From G965237725 sp965237725 (GTDB taxonomy: Bacteria; Pseudomonadota; Gammaproteobacteria; Arenicellales; Poriferihabitantaceae), in the NCBI GenBank assembly GCA_965237725.1, contig OZ250151.1, positions 1,178,001 through 1,242,000 of the forward strand: a stretch of 64,000 nt of DNA, in the 5' to 3' direction. The notes beneath the pieces are model-generated. The model saw only the letters and a list, made by a program, of their open reading frames with translations. It was not told the DNA's origin and searched no databases. Both the position numbers and the translations under genes were made by a program. Below are positions 48,832 through 60,900 of this stretch, piece after piece. Position 1 is the stretch's first letter. Each line of letters begins with the position of its first letter.

Positions 48832-50025
48832 TTATTCGATGATTTTGGAAACCACACCCGCACCCACCGTCCGGCCACCTTCACGTATCGCAAAGCGCAA
48901 ACCGTCTTCCATCGCAATGGGCGCTCCCAGATCAACCGTCATCTTGACGTTGTCTCCAGGCATGACCATTTCAATGTCTTTCGGTAAATCACACGATCCG
49001 GTTACGTCGGTGGTACGAAAGTAAAACTGCGGACGATATCCATTGAAAAATGGGGTATGTCGGCCACCTTCGTCTTTAGACAGAATATAAACTTCGGCTT
49101 CAAACTTGGTGTGGGGGGTGATCGATTTTGGCTTCGCCAACACCTGTCCCCGTTCCACTTCTTCGCGCTTGGTACCCCGCAGCAATACGCCTACGTTGTC
49201 TCCAGCCTGGCCTTCGTCGAGTAACTTGCGGAACATCTCAACACCCGTACAGGTGGTGGTGACCGTGTCATGGATACCCACAATTTCAATCTCTTCGTTG
49301 ACCTTGATCACGCCGCGTTCAATACGGCCGGTAACCACGGTGCCGCGTCCTGAAATCGAGAATACGTCCTCTACCGGCATCAGAAAATCACCGTCTACAA
49401 TACGTTCAGGTAGTGGAATAAAGCTGTCCAGGGCTTCTGCCAGCTTGAAAATCGCGCCTTCGCCCATATCGGACGTATCGCCTTCAAGGGCTTTTAATGC
49501 ACTGCCTATGATAATCGGGGTGTCATCACCTGGAAATTCATAGCTGTCCAGCAGCTCGCGCACTTCCATCTCGACCAGTTCCATTAACTCTTCATCGTCA
49601 ACCATATCGGCTTTGTTTAAAAATACAACGATGTAAGGGACTCCCACCTGACGCGCTAACAGAATATGTTCGCGGGTCTGGGGCATGGGGCCGTCTGCTG
49701 CAGAGCACACCAGTATCGCACCATCCATCTGGGCGGCACCGGTGATCATGTTCTTGACATAGTCCGCGTGGCCCGGGCAATCAACGTGGGCGTAGTGACG
49801 GGCTTCGGTTTCGTATTCAACGTGGGCCGTGGCTATGGTGATACCGCGTTCCCGTTCTTCCGGCGCATTATCGATCTCATCGAATGCCTTGGATTCGGTA
49901 CCGCCATACTTCGCCGATAACACCTTGGTCATCGCTGCGGTTAACGTCGTCTTGCCGTGATCAACGTGGCCAATAGTACCCACATTTACATGGGGCTTCG
50001 TTCTTTCAAATTTTACTTTCGACAT
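48832..50025 (-). CDS. tuf: Elongation factor Tu
   Basis: EF-Tu (397 aa) delivers aminoacyl-tRNA to the ribosome. GTPase motifs are GHVDHGKT (G1), DCPGHADY (G3, with the catalytic histidine) and NKADMVD (G4); switch I RGITIATAHVEYE and domains II-III are complete (GRGTVVTGRIERG). It stands between fusA and rpsJ, the usual place in the str-S10 junction. Only one tuf copy is in the window. Confidence 0.98.
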   Translation of the reverse strand: MSKVKFERTKPHVNVGTIGHVDHGKTTLTAAMTKVLSAKYGGTESKAFDEIDNAPEERERGITIATAHVEYETEARHYAHVDCPGHADYVKNMITGAAQMDGAILVCSAADGPMPQTREHILLARQVGVPYIVVFLNKADMVDDEELMELVEMEVRELLDSYEFPGDDTPIIIGSALKALEGDTSDMGEGAIFKLAEALDSFIPLPERIVDGDFLMPVEDVFSISGRGTVVTGRIERGVIKVNEEIEIVGIHDTVTTTCTGVEMFRKLLDEGQAGDNVGVLLRGTKREEVERGQVLAKPKSITPHTKFEAEVYILSKDEGGRHTPFFNGYRPQFYFRTTDVTGSCDLPKDIEMVMPGDNVKMTVDLGAPIAMEDGLRFAIREGGRTVGAGVVSKIIE

Positions 50026-50111
50026 GGTTCTTAATCTCCTGGCTTTCTAATCTTTTGGTGCTATTTATAAATAAACTTTTAAATTAAATATCAAACTTAA
50101 CAATTTTGTTT

Positions 50112-52202
<2,091 letters not shown>

Positions 52203-52218
52203 GATATCTAAAGGTTTT

Positions 52219-52689
52219 TTAAAAGCGGTAATGTGAGAAAGCTTTATTGGCTTCTGCCATTTTGTGGGTATCTTCGCGTTTTTTCACCGCGCTTCCCCGC
52301 TCCTCTGAAGCATCCATCAATTCACCGGCAAGCCGTGCAGTCATGGATTTTTCGTTTCTTTTCCTTGACGCTTCGACTACCCAACGCATGGCCAATGCCA
52401 TCTGGCGATTGGGTCTGACTTCTACAGGAACCTGATAGGTAGCACCACCAACCCGTCGACTTTTAACCTCAACACCTGGACTTACGTTTTCCAGAGCAGT
52501 ATTGAAAATCTCAATAGGCTCATCCTTGCCTCGCTCCTTAATAATATCAAGGGCGCCGTACATGATTTTCTCGGCAATAGACTTCTTGCCATCAAGCATC
52601 ATGATGTTGATAAATTTCGCCAGAGTCTGATCCTTATACTTGGGATCAGGCAAAATTTTTCGTTTCGGTACTTCTCTTCGTCTTGGCAT
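52219..52689 (-). CDS. rpsG: Ribosomal protein S7
   Basis: S7 (156 aa) nucleates the 30S head. PRRREVPKRKILPDPKYKDQ, KFINIMMLDGKKSIAEKIMY and the beta-hairpin VGGATYQVPVEVRPNRQMAL are diagnostic. In Escherichia coli S7 represses the str operon by binding the S12-S7 spacer, about 100 nt long; the corresponding spacer here is 409 nt. Confidence 0.98.
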   Translation of the reverse strand: MPRRREVPKRKILPDPKYKDQTLAKFINIMMLDGKKSIAEKIMYGALDIIKERGKDEPIEIFNTALENVSPGVEVKSRRVGGATYQVPVEVRPNRQMALAMRWVVEASRKRNEKSMTARLAGELMDASEERGSAVKKREDTHKMAEANKAFSHYRF

Positions 52690-53041
52690 CGTTAATTTTC
52701 AATCTGTTTACATTCTTGCTGTTTTCAATTTTGCGTAATCATGAAAACCCATAATTACAAACCACAATACTTGAGGCGAGTATCCCCACCCAAGTATCAA
52801 ATAGGTTCAAAATTTCAATTCTGGTCATTCCATAAAAATACGCTCTCCCGAACGTTTATCTATAGTTCAGAAGAGCCAACCCCCCTAAGGAATAACCAAA
52901 GGCTTGGGAGTTTAGGGTTTGGCAATATCGTTCAACGGTAAAAACCGTTGCAGCCTATTGCTCTGGGCTTAAACTCAGCCCACATCTTAAATTAAATAAA
53001 AAATTTCAAAAAATTTAAAAACTTAACGACTCTAAAAATAC
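52690..53041. other. Unusually long rpsL-rpsG spacer
   Basis: This part of the 409-bp gap contains no convincing gene: a 66-codon plus-strand frame lacks a ribosome-binding site and relatives. Two small hairpins are visible: CAACGGT/ACCGTTG with an AAAA loop (52933-52950) and TGGGCT/AGCCCA with a 7-nt loop (52964-52982). It must be transcribed with the str operon unless an internal terminator and promoter exist. In Escherichia coli the much shorter equivalent holds the S7 repressor site. Confidence 0.6.
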
Positions 53042-53095
53042 TGCTTTAAGAAATATTGCTTTAAGAAACATTGCTTTAAGAAACACTGCGTTAAG
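53042..53095. repeat. 15-bp tandem repeat directly behind rpsL
   Basis: TGCTTTAAGAAATAT, TGCTTTAAGAAACAT and TGCTTTAAGAAACAC are consecutive 15-bp units (53042-53086), followed by a partial TGCGTTAAG that abuts the rpsL stop codon (53099-53101). Confidence 0.92.
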
Positions 53096-53098
53096 TTT

Positions 53099-53473
53099 TT
53101 ACGCTTTTGGTCGTTTTGCACCGTACTTCGAACGACCCTGACGTCTGTCAGGCACACCAGAAGTATCAAGAGCGCCGCGAACCGTGTGATAACGAACACC
53201 AGGTAAATCTTTTACCCGACCACCCCGGAGCAATACAACAGAGTGCTCCTGGAGGTTATGTCCTTCACCACCAATATAAGTTGTCACTTCAAAGCCATTG
53301 GTTAAACGTACCCGCGCTACTTTACGTAACGCTGAATTTGGCTTCTTTGGCGTTGTTGTATAAACACGAGTGCAAACCCCACGTTTTTGTGGGCAGGATT
53401 GCAATGCCGGAACATTGGATTTTTTTACCTGCTTTTGACGTGGTTTTCTGACCAGTTGATTCAGTGTTGGCAT
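53099..53473 (-). CDS. rpsL: Ribosomal protein S12
   Basis: S12 (124 aa) controls decoding accuracy. TLNQLVRKPRQKQVKKSNVP, RVYTTTPKKPNSALRKVARV and YHTVRGALDTSGVPDRRQGR are typical. The lysines changed in streptomycin-resistant mutants (in TPKKPNSA and GGRVKDLPG) are the wild-type residues. It is the first gene of the str group, downstream of a consensus-like promoter at 53580-53608. Confidence 0.98.
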   Translation of the reverse strand: MPTLNQLVRKPRQKQVKKSNVPALQSCPQKRGVCTRVYTTTPKKPNSALRKVARVRLTNGFEVTTYIGGEGHNLQEHSVVLLRGGRVKDLPGVRYHTVRGALDTSGVPDRRQGRSKYGAKRPKA

Positions 53474-53579
53474 TCGTTCAATTAATTAAAAAATTTATAC
53501 TTTTGTCCAAAGTCCTTGGCGGATAATACCCTGAAAAATCAACGAATTTTCTGGGTTTTGGCCTGCCAGGAGGGCGGCG

Positions 53580-53608
53580 ATTCTATGCTGAGGGCGGGTG
53601 GCTGTCAA
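53580..53608 (-). promoter_or_regulatory. Sigma-70 promoter in front of rpsL (str operon)
   Basis: On the minus strand TTGACA (53608-53603) and TAGAAT (53585-53580) are separated by exactly 17 bp in the 177-bp rpoC-rpsL spacer. The -10 box lies about 106 nt upstream of the rpsL start. The near-consensus match suggests a strong promoter for rpsL-rpsG-fusA-tuf and perhaps the S10 group. Confidence 0.82.
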
Positions 53609-53650
53609 GGGATAAAAAGCCCATCATCCACACCGCCCACATGGCCTATT

Positions 53651-56600
53651 TTACTCCGCTGCGGGTTGGCTCTCAGTTTCTTCGATAACGATCTCACCCG
53701 GCTCGCCCAAATCATCTCCAGACTGGCCCAAAAGGTCATCAAGTTCTTGATTTTTCTGGATACTTTCAACCCTGTTGCGTTTGCGCTCTTCATGAAAAGC
53801 GAGCCCAGTACCGGCGGGTATTAATCGCCCAACGATGACGTTCTCTTTCAATCCGCGTAATCGATCGATCTTTCCATTAACCGAGGCATTGGTAAGCACC
53901 CGTGTGGTTTCCTGGAACGACGCTGCGGAAATGAAAGATTCGGTGGTTAATGAGGCTTTAGTAATACCCAGTAAAACCGGTTCAAATGTCGCTGGTTTTT
54001 TACCTTCGGCGATTAGCTCATCATTCTGATCGAGCAATAATGACTTTTCAGCCTGTTCACCGCGCAGATAAGTACTGTCGCCTATGTCGTCCACTTTGAC
54101 TTTTCGAAGCATTTGACGAACGATGACTTCGATGTGTTTATCATTGATTTTTACACCCTGTAATTGATAAACATCCTGGACTTCATTGACGATATAATCT
54201 GCCAGTGCATAAATACCTCGATATTCAAGAATATCCGCAGCCAGCGGCGGGCCGTCTACAACCACCTCGCCACGTTCAACGGACTCGCCCTCAAACACGT
54301 TAATTCGCCGAGTTTTGGGAATCAGGTTACCGTGGGACTCGCCATCCTTGCTGGTAATAACCAGACGATATTTACTCTTGGTTTCTTTCCCAAAGGAAAC
54401 AATACCGGAATGTTCAGCAAGAATTGCAGGCTCCTTGGGTTTTCGTGCTTCAAACAATTCAGCAACCCTGGGCAAACCACCCGTGATATCACGAGTTTTT
54501 GATGATTCCTGGGGAATCCGCGCAATGACATCACCACCACCCACTTCCTGACCATCTTCAAGCATAACGATGGCATCAGGTGGCAATTGATATCTCGCAT
54601 CCACATCTGTTCCTGGAATTTTCACCGGGTCGCCTGACTTATCTATCAAACTAATGGTTGGCTTGATGTCATGAGCGGTACCGCGGCGGCGCTGGGGATC
54701 TAGTACTACATAAGTACTTTTTCCGGTTAAATCGTCGGTTTGCATATTAACCGTGACCCCTTCTTCCAAATCGGCAAACACAACTTTACCGGCAACTTCA
54801 GTAATGATTGGATGGGTATGGGGATCCCAGGTTGCAACGACGTCTCCAATTTTTACATTGGAGCCTTCGACAATATTTAAAACCGTACCATAGGGCAGTT
54901 TGTGGCGTTCGCGGTCCCGACCCTGATCGTCCTGGACAACCAGTTCGCTGGAGCGTGTGACCACTACATGTTTGTTATCGCTGTTTTTAACCAGCTTAAC
55001 CCCCTTTAGATGAATTTTTCCCTCGTTTTTAAGCTCAATATTACTCACAACCGAAGAACCAGATGCTGCACCACCAATGTGGAAGGTTCTCATGGTTAAC
55101 TGGGTTCCCGGCTCACCAATGGACTGGGCAGCTATAACCCCTACTGCTTCGCCTATGTTAATGGTGTGGCCACGGCCAAGATCACGGCCATAACATTTTG
55201 AACACACACCAAATCGAGTTTGACAGGTAACTGCAGATCGCACGGTGACTTCATGGATGTTGGCCTGCTCAACACGCAGCACAGATTTTTCATCCATCAT
55301 CTCATCTTTGGAAACAATTACTTCATTGGTCCCAGGATCTATCAGGTCTTGTATTGAAAAGCGCCCGAGGATTCGATCTCCCAAAGGCACAACAACTTCG
55401 CCACCCTGAACCTGGGCTTCCCGAAGCAGTCCTTTATCAGTACCGCAATCGACTTCGGTAACCACCAGATCCTGACAAACATCCACAAGACGACGGGTAA
55501 GGTAGCCCGAGTTTGCGGTCTTAAGCGCGGTATCCGCCAGGCCTTTACGAGCACCGTGGGTAGAGATAAAGTACTGCAACACATTAAGACCTTCGCGGAA
55601 GTTTGCGGTTATTGGCGTTTCAATAATCGAGCCATCGGGTTTCGCCATCAGGCCCCGCATTCCAGCAAGCTGCCGGATCTGGGCATTAGATCCCCGAGCG
55701 CCCGAGTCAGCCATCATGTAAATTGAATTAAACGAATCCTGTTCAACAACTTCACCTTTGCTGTTGGTTACTTTTTCCACACCAAGCTCAGCCATCATGG
55801 AGTCAGCAACCAGTTCACCGGTTCGGGTCCAGATATCAATAACCTTGTTGTAGCGTTCACCATCGGTAAGCAGACCGGTGCTGTACTGTTGTTGAATCTC
55901 TACAACTTCTTTTTGAGCAAGATCCAGAATCTTGGCTTTGTTATCCGGAATAACCATGTCATCAATACCGATAGAAACGCCCGAAAGCGCTGCCATTTTA
56001 AAACCGGTGTACATCAGCTGGTCAGCAAAAATTACCGTCTCTTTTAGACCGGCTTCGCGGTAGCAAACGTTAATCAGCTCAGAAATTGTTTTCTTTTTCA
56101 TCGGCCGATCGATCAAACTGAAATCAAGTTTGGTCGGCAAAATTTCAGAAAGCAATGCACGACCCAAAGTGGTATCGATCACTCGATTTTTCCCGGTAGG
56201 TTCGCCATTTTCATCGTAAATCGGTAACCGAACATTTATCCTGGCATGAACGTGAGCCTGATGGGTTTCATGGGCCCGTCTCAGCTCATTAATGTCAGCA
56301 AAATAACTGCCCGTGCCCTTTGCATCTGCGCTTTCCCGTGTCATATAGTACAACCCGAGTACGATATCCTGGGAAGGCACAATGATCGGCTCACCATTTG
56401 CAGGAGACAATACATTGTTTGTGGACATCATCAGACTTCGGGCTTCCAGTTGCGCCTCAATAGAAAGAGGAACATGCACAGCCATCTGGTCACCATCAAA
56501 GTCAGCATTGTATGGTGTGCAAACCAGCGGATGAAGCTGAATCGCTTTGCCTTCTATGAGAACCGGCTCGAATGCCTGAATACCCAGTCTGTGCAAAGTC

Positions 56601-57880
56601 GGTGCCCGGTTTAACATTACCGGGTGCTCGCGAATGACTTCTTCGAGAATATCCCAGACCTCAGGGCTTTCGGTTTCAACCATTTTCTTGGCCTGTTTGA
56701 TTGTCGCTGCCAGGCCGCGTAATTCGAGCTTGCTGAAAATAAATGGCTTGAATAATTCGAGTGCCATTTTTTTCGGCAATCCACATTGGTGAAGCTTCAG
56801 GGTTGGTCCCACAACAATAACCGAACGACCCGAATAATCTACCCGCTTACCCAAAAGGTTTTGACGGAATCGACCTTGCTTACCTTTGATCATGTCGGAG
56901 ATCGATTTCAACTGACGTTTGTTGGCGCCGGTTATGGCTTTACCGCGTCGGCCGTTGTCGAGCATGGCATCCACGGCTTCCTGAAGCATGCGTTTTTCAT
57001 TACGCACTATCAGATCGGGCGCGTTGAGATCAAGCAACCGTTTTAACCGATTGTTTCGGTTGATAACTCGTCGATACAAATCATTCAGATCGGATGTTGC
57101 AAATCGCCCACCTTCCAAAGGTACGAGAGGTCGAAGATCCGGCGGCAATACCGGCAGCACATCCATAATCATCCAGGCGGGGTTATTTCCCGAATTGATG
57201 AAGGCTTCGATTACTTTTAATCGGCTGGTAAACTTTTTGATCTTGGTTTCTGATTTAGTCGCCGCCAACTCTTCTCGCAGTAATCCTGCCTCTTCTTCCA
57301 GATCAATTTCTTTTAACAGCGCACGGATGGATTCTGCACCCATGCCAGCTTCGAATTCGTCGCCAAATGTTTCAATGGCCTCGAGATAAGATTCTTCGGT
57401 TAGCAGACTACCTCTCTCGAAATCGGTGATGCCTGGATCGATGATGACGTATGCTTCAAAATAAAGTACCCGCTCCATTTCCCGAACGGTCATGTCCAAA
57501 AGCAGTCCCAGTCTTGAAGGCAGGGATTTCAAAAACCAGATGTGTGCGCAAGGCGCTGCCAGTTCGATATGGCCCATACGCTCACGACGTACTTTTGAAA
57601 GGGTTACTTCAACACCACATTTTTCGCAGATTACCCCGCGATGTTTGAGGCGCTTGTATTTACCACACAGACACTCGTAGTCACTTACCGGGCCAAATAA
57701 TTTAGCGCAGAACAAACCATCCCGCTCAGGTCTGAATGTGCGGTAGTTGATGGTTTCAGGTTTTTTAACTTCGCCAAATGACCACGATCGAATTTTTTCG
57801 GGTGATGCAATACTGACCCGAATCGAATCAAAATCTTCTACCGTATCGGCTTGTTTAAATAGATTAAAAATATCTCTCAT
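53651..57880 (-). CDS. rpoC: RNA polymerase beta' subunit
   Basis: RpoC (1409 aa) carries the catalytic site of RNA polymerase. It shows the N-terminal zinc ribbon CLCGKYKRLKHRGVICEKCG, the active-site triad NADFDGDQMAV (Asp460, Asp462, Asp464, the same numbers as Escherichia coli), the bridge-helix and trigger-loop region (GEAVGVIAAQSIGEPGTQLT) and the second zinc site CQTRFGVCSKCYG. The end is acidic. It starts 55 nt after rpoB; the str promoter lies in the spacer behind it. Confidence 0.99.
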   Translation of the reverse strand: MRDIFNLFKQADTVEDFDSIRVSIASPEKIRSWSFGEVKKPETINYRTFRPERDGLFCAKLFGPVSDYECLCGKYKRLKHRGVICEKCGVEVTLSKVRRERMGHIELAAPCAHIWFLKSLPSRLGLLLDMTVREMERVLYFEAYVIIDPGITDFERGSLLTEESYLEAIETFGDEFEAGMGAESIRALLKEIDLEEEAGLLREELAATKSETKIKKFTSRLKVIEAFINSGNNPAWMIMDVLPVLPPDLRPLVPLEGGRFATSDLNDLYRRVINRNNRLKRLLDLNAPDLIVRNEKRMLQEAVDAMLDNGRRGKAITGANKRQLKSISDMIKGKQGRFRQNLLGKRVDYSGRSVIVVGPTLKLHQCGLPKKMALELFKPFIFSKLELRGLAATIKQAKKMVETESPEVWDILEEVIREHPVMLNRAPTLHRLGIQAFEPVLIEGKAIQLHPLVCTPYNADFDGDQMAVHVPLSIEAQLEARSLMMSTNNVLSPANGEPIIVPSQDIVLGLYYMTRESADAKGTGSYFADINELRRAHETHQAHVHARINVRLPIYDENGEPTGKNRVIDTTLGRALLSEILPTKLDFSLIDRPMKKKTISELINVCYREAGLKETVIFADQLMYTGFKMAALSGVSIGIDDMVIPDNKAKILDLAQKEVVEIQQQYSTGLLTDGERYNKVIDIWTRTGELVADSMMAELGVEKVTNSKGEVVEQDSFNSIYMMADSGARGSNAQIRQLAGMRGLMAKPDGSIIETPITANFREGLNVLQYFISTHGARKGLADTALKTANSGYLTRRLVDVCQDLVVTEVDCGTDKGLLREAQVQGGEVVVPLGDRILGRFSIQDLIDPGTNEVIVSKDEMMDEKSVLRVEQANIHEVTVRSAVTCQTRFGVCSKCYGRDLGRGHTINIGEAVGVIAAQSIGEPGTQLTMRTFHIGGAASGSSVVSNIELKNEGKIHLKGVKLVKNSDNKHVVVTRSSELVVQDDQGRDRERHKLPYGTVLNIVEGSNVKIGDVVATWDPHTHPIITEVAGKVVFADLEEGVTVNMQTDDLTGKSTYVVLDPQRRRGTAHDIKPTISLIDKSGDPVKIPGTDVDARYQLPPDAIVMLEDGQEVGGGDVIARIPQESSKTRDITGGLPRVAELFEARKPKEPAILAEHSGIVSFGKETKSKYRLVITSKDGESHGNLIPKTRRINVFEGESVERGEVVVDGPPLAADILEYRGIYALADYIVNEVQDVYQLQGVKINDKHIEVIVRQMLRKVKVDDIGDSTYLRGEQAEKSLLLDQNDELIAEGKKPATFEPVLLGITKASLTTESFISAASFQETTRVLTNASVNGKIDRLRGLKENVIVGRLIPAGTGLAFHEERKRNRVESIQKNQELDDLLGQSGDDLGEPGEIVIEETESQPAAE

Positions 57881-57935
57881 TTTGCTGCCTCTTAATTAGC
57901 TGCTGCTTTAATTCAGTATGATGACGTCGTCGTAA

Positions 57936-60900
57936 TTAATGGTAATCAACCTTGAGCTCCAGGTTTAGACCCAGGGCACGGATTTCCTTGACCAACACGT
58001 TAAAGGACTCGGGCATGCCCGCATCCATTCCGTGATCACCACGTACGATGTTTTCGTATATCTTGGATCGTCCAACCACATCATCAGATTTAACTGTGAG
58101 CATTTCCTGCAATGTATATGCTGCCCCATAAGCTTCCAGGGCCCAGACTTCCATTTCTCCGAAACGCTGGCCACCAAATTGGGCCTTACCACCCAATGGT
58201 TGCTGGGTGATCAGGCTATACGGGCCAGTAGAACGTGCATGCATTTTGTCGTCGACAAGGTGGTTCAGTTTGAGGATATACATATATCCGCAGGTTATCT
58301 GCCGATCAAATGCTTCTCCGGTTCGACCATCGTACAACGTTGTTTGTCCACTTTCGGGAATACCAGCCAATTTCAACATACCTTTGATTTCACTTTCCTG
58401 GGCACCGTCGAAAACTGGTGTTGCCATAGGCACGCCCTCTCTAAGATTGTCCGCCAGCTCAAACAACTGATCGTCAGAAAACTCGTCCAGGGATTCCTTC
58501 TTACCACTGGTGTTGTAAACCTTTTCCAGATATTTGCGAACTTGATCAGCCGATTTGTTCTTGCGAAGCATTTCGTCGATTTGCGCGCCAATATTCTTGG
58601 CCGCCCATCCGAGATGGGTCTCAAGAACCTGCCCCACGTTCATCCTCGAAGGCACACCCAGTGGGTTAAGACAAATATCTATCGCAGTACCATCTTCCAT
58701 ATAGGGCATATCACCCACTGGCACTATTTTCGATATTACCCCCTTGTTACCATGGCGTCCCGCCATTTTGTCACCGGGCTGAAGTCGACGTTTTACCGCA
58801 ACGAACACTTTAACGATTTTAAGTACACCTGGAGCGAGGTCATCCCCCATTTCAATTTTTTCGCGTTTTTCTTCAAATTTACGATCAAATTCGGTGTTTT
58901 GTGAATCCAGCTGGTCGCGGATTTTTTCAATAGCTTCATTAGCTTCTTCGTTACGCAGTCTGATTTCAAACCACTGTTTGCGAGGAAGCTCATGTAAATA
59001 GTCATTGGTTATCTTGTCACCCGCTTTCAGATTTTCCGGTCCGCCTTCTGCAATATGATTGTGAAGGAGTCTTTCGATTCTGGCGTAGGCATCGTCCTGG
59101 ACGATTCTCATTTGATCATCCAGATCTTTTCGCACCGCGGCCAGTTCATCGTCGTCGTTTGCTGCCGCCCGGGCATCTTTAGCCAGACCTTCCCGAGTGA
59201 ACACCTGAACGTCGATTACCTTGCCTTTCATTCCAGAAGGCATACGCAAAGACGTGTCCTTAACGTCAGATGCTTTTTCTCCAAATATTGCCCGTAACAG
59301 TTTCTCTTCAGGGGTCAGTTGAGTTTCACCTTTCGGTGTAATTTTACCCACCAGCACATCACCAGGTTCGGTTTCCGCACCGATATAAACAATCCCGGAT
59401 TCATCCAGTTTGGAAAGTGCACCTTCACCCACGTTGGGAATATCCCGACTGATTTCTTCGGACCCCAGTTTGGTGTCTCTGGCCACACAGGACAATTCTT
59501 CTATATGAATAGAGGTGTAAACGTCATCCTTAACCAGCCGCTCGGAAATCAGGATGGAATCCTCGAAGTTGTATCCATTCCAGGGCATAAATGCCATCAG
59601 AACGTTTCGACCCAGAGCAAGCTCACCCATATCCGTTGACGGACCATCTGCAAGGACATCGCCGCGTTCTACGGTGTCAGCCAGTTTTACCAATGGTCTT
59701 TGATTGATGGTGGTGTTCTGGTTGGAACGCTGATACTTGGTCAGGTTATAGATGTCCACTCCTGGCTCGCCTTCGATGTTTTCATTGTCATTGGCGCGCA
59801 CAACGATACGTGACGCATCAACAGAATCTACAATGCCGCCACGTCGCGCAATAACCGTTACCCCGGAGTCCACAGCAACCGTACGCTCCATACCCGTACC
59901 GACCAGGGGCTTTTCGCTCTTTAGAACGGGTACCGCCTGACGTTGCATGTTCGCACCCATCAATGCCCGGTTCGCATCATCGTGTTCCAGAAATGGAACC
60001 AATGACGCTGCTACGGACACTATTTGCTGGGGCGCCACATCGATATAATCGATCTGATCGGGGGTTGACAGCGAAAATTCATTTTTGTGGCGACACGACA
60101 CCAACTGGTCAACGAACTTGCCGTTGCTGTCCAATGCCGCGTTCGCCTGAGCAATAACATATTTGTTTTCCTCAATGGCCGACAGATATTCGACCTTATC
60201 GGTAATCTTCGCATCTTCAATTTTTCGATAGGGGGTTTCCAGGAAACCATATTCATTGGTTTTAGCAAAGCAGGCCAGTGAATTGATCAGTCCAATATTT
60301 GGACCCTCAGGGGTTTCAATTGGACAAACACGTCCATAGTGAGTGGGGTGAACATCCCGAACCTCGAAGCCTGCGCGTTCCCGGGTCAAACCGCCGGGGC
60401 CTAATGCAGAAACCCGACGTTTATGGGTGACTTCCGATAACGGATTAGTCTGATCCATAAACTGGGAAAGCTGACTGGAACCGAAAAACTCTCGAACTAC
60501 AGCAGCCACGGGTTTGGCATTGATTAAATCCTGAGGCGTCAGATTTTCGCTTTCCACCAGGTTCAATCTTTCTTTGACTGCACGTTCAACCCGAACCAGT
60601 CCGATTCGGAACTGGTTTTCCACCAGCTCACCTACGGATCGCACTCTTCGGTTTCCAAGGTTATCAATATCATCGATTTCCCCTTTTCCGTTTTTCAGTG
60701 CCACAATTTTACGCATGACATCTACGATGTCCTGTTTGCTTAACGTACCTGGACCTTCGTCTGAATCCCGGCTCAGCCTGCGGTTGAGTTTCATTCGGCC
60801 AACTGCAGAAAGGTCATAACGTTCGTTGTTAAAAAACAGATTTCCAAACAACGCCGCTGAGGCTTCTTTTGTAGGTGGTTCACCAGGGCGCATCATGCGG

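Noticed and set aside
52741..52941. 66-codon plus-strand ORF in the rpsL-rpsG spacer
   Set aside because: Antisense to the operon, no ribosome-binding site, no conserved features.
53042..53095. Tandem repeats as a CRISPR array
   Set aside because: The 15-bp units are contiguous with no spacers, and no cas genes are present.
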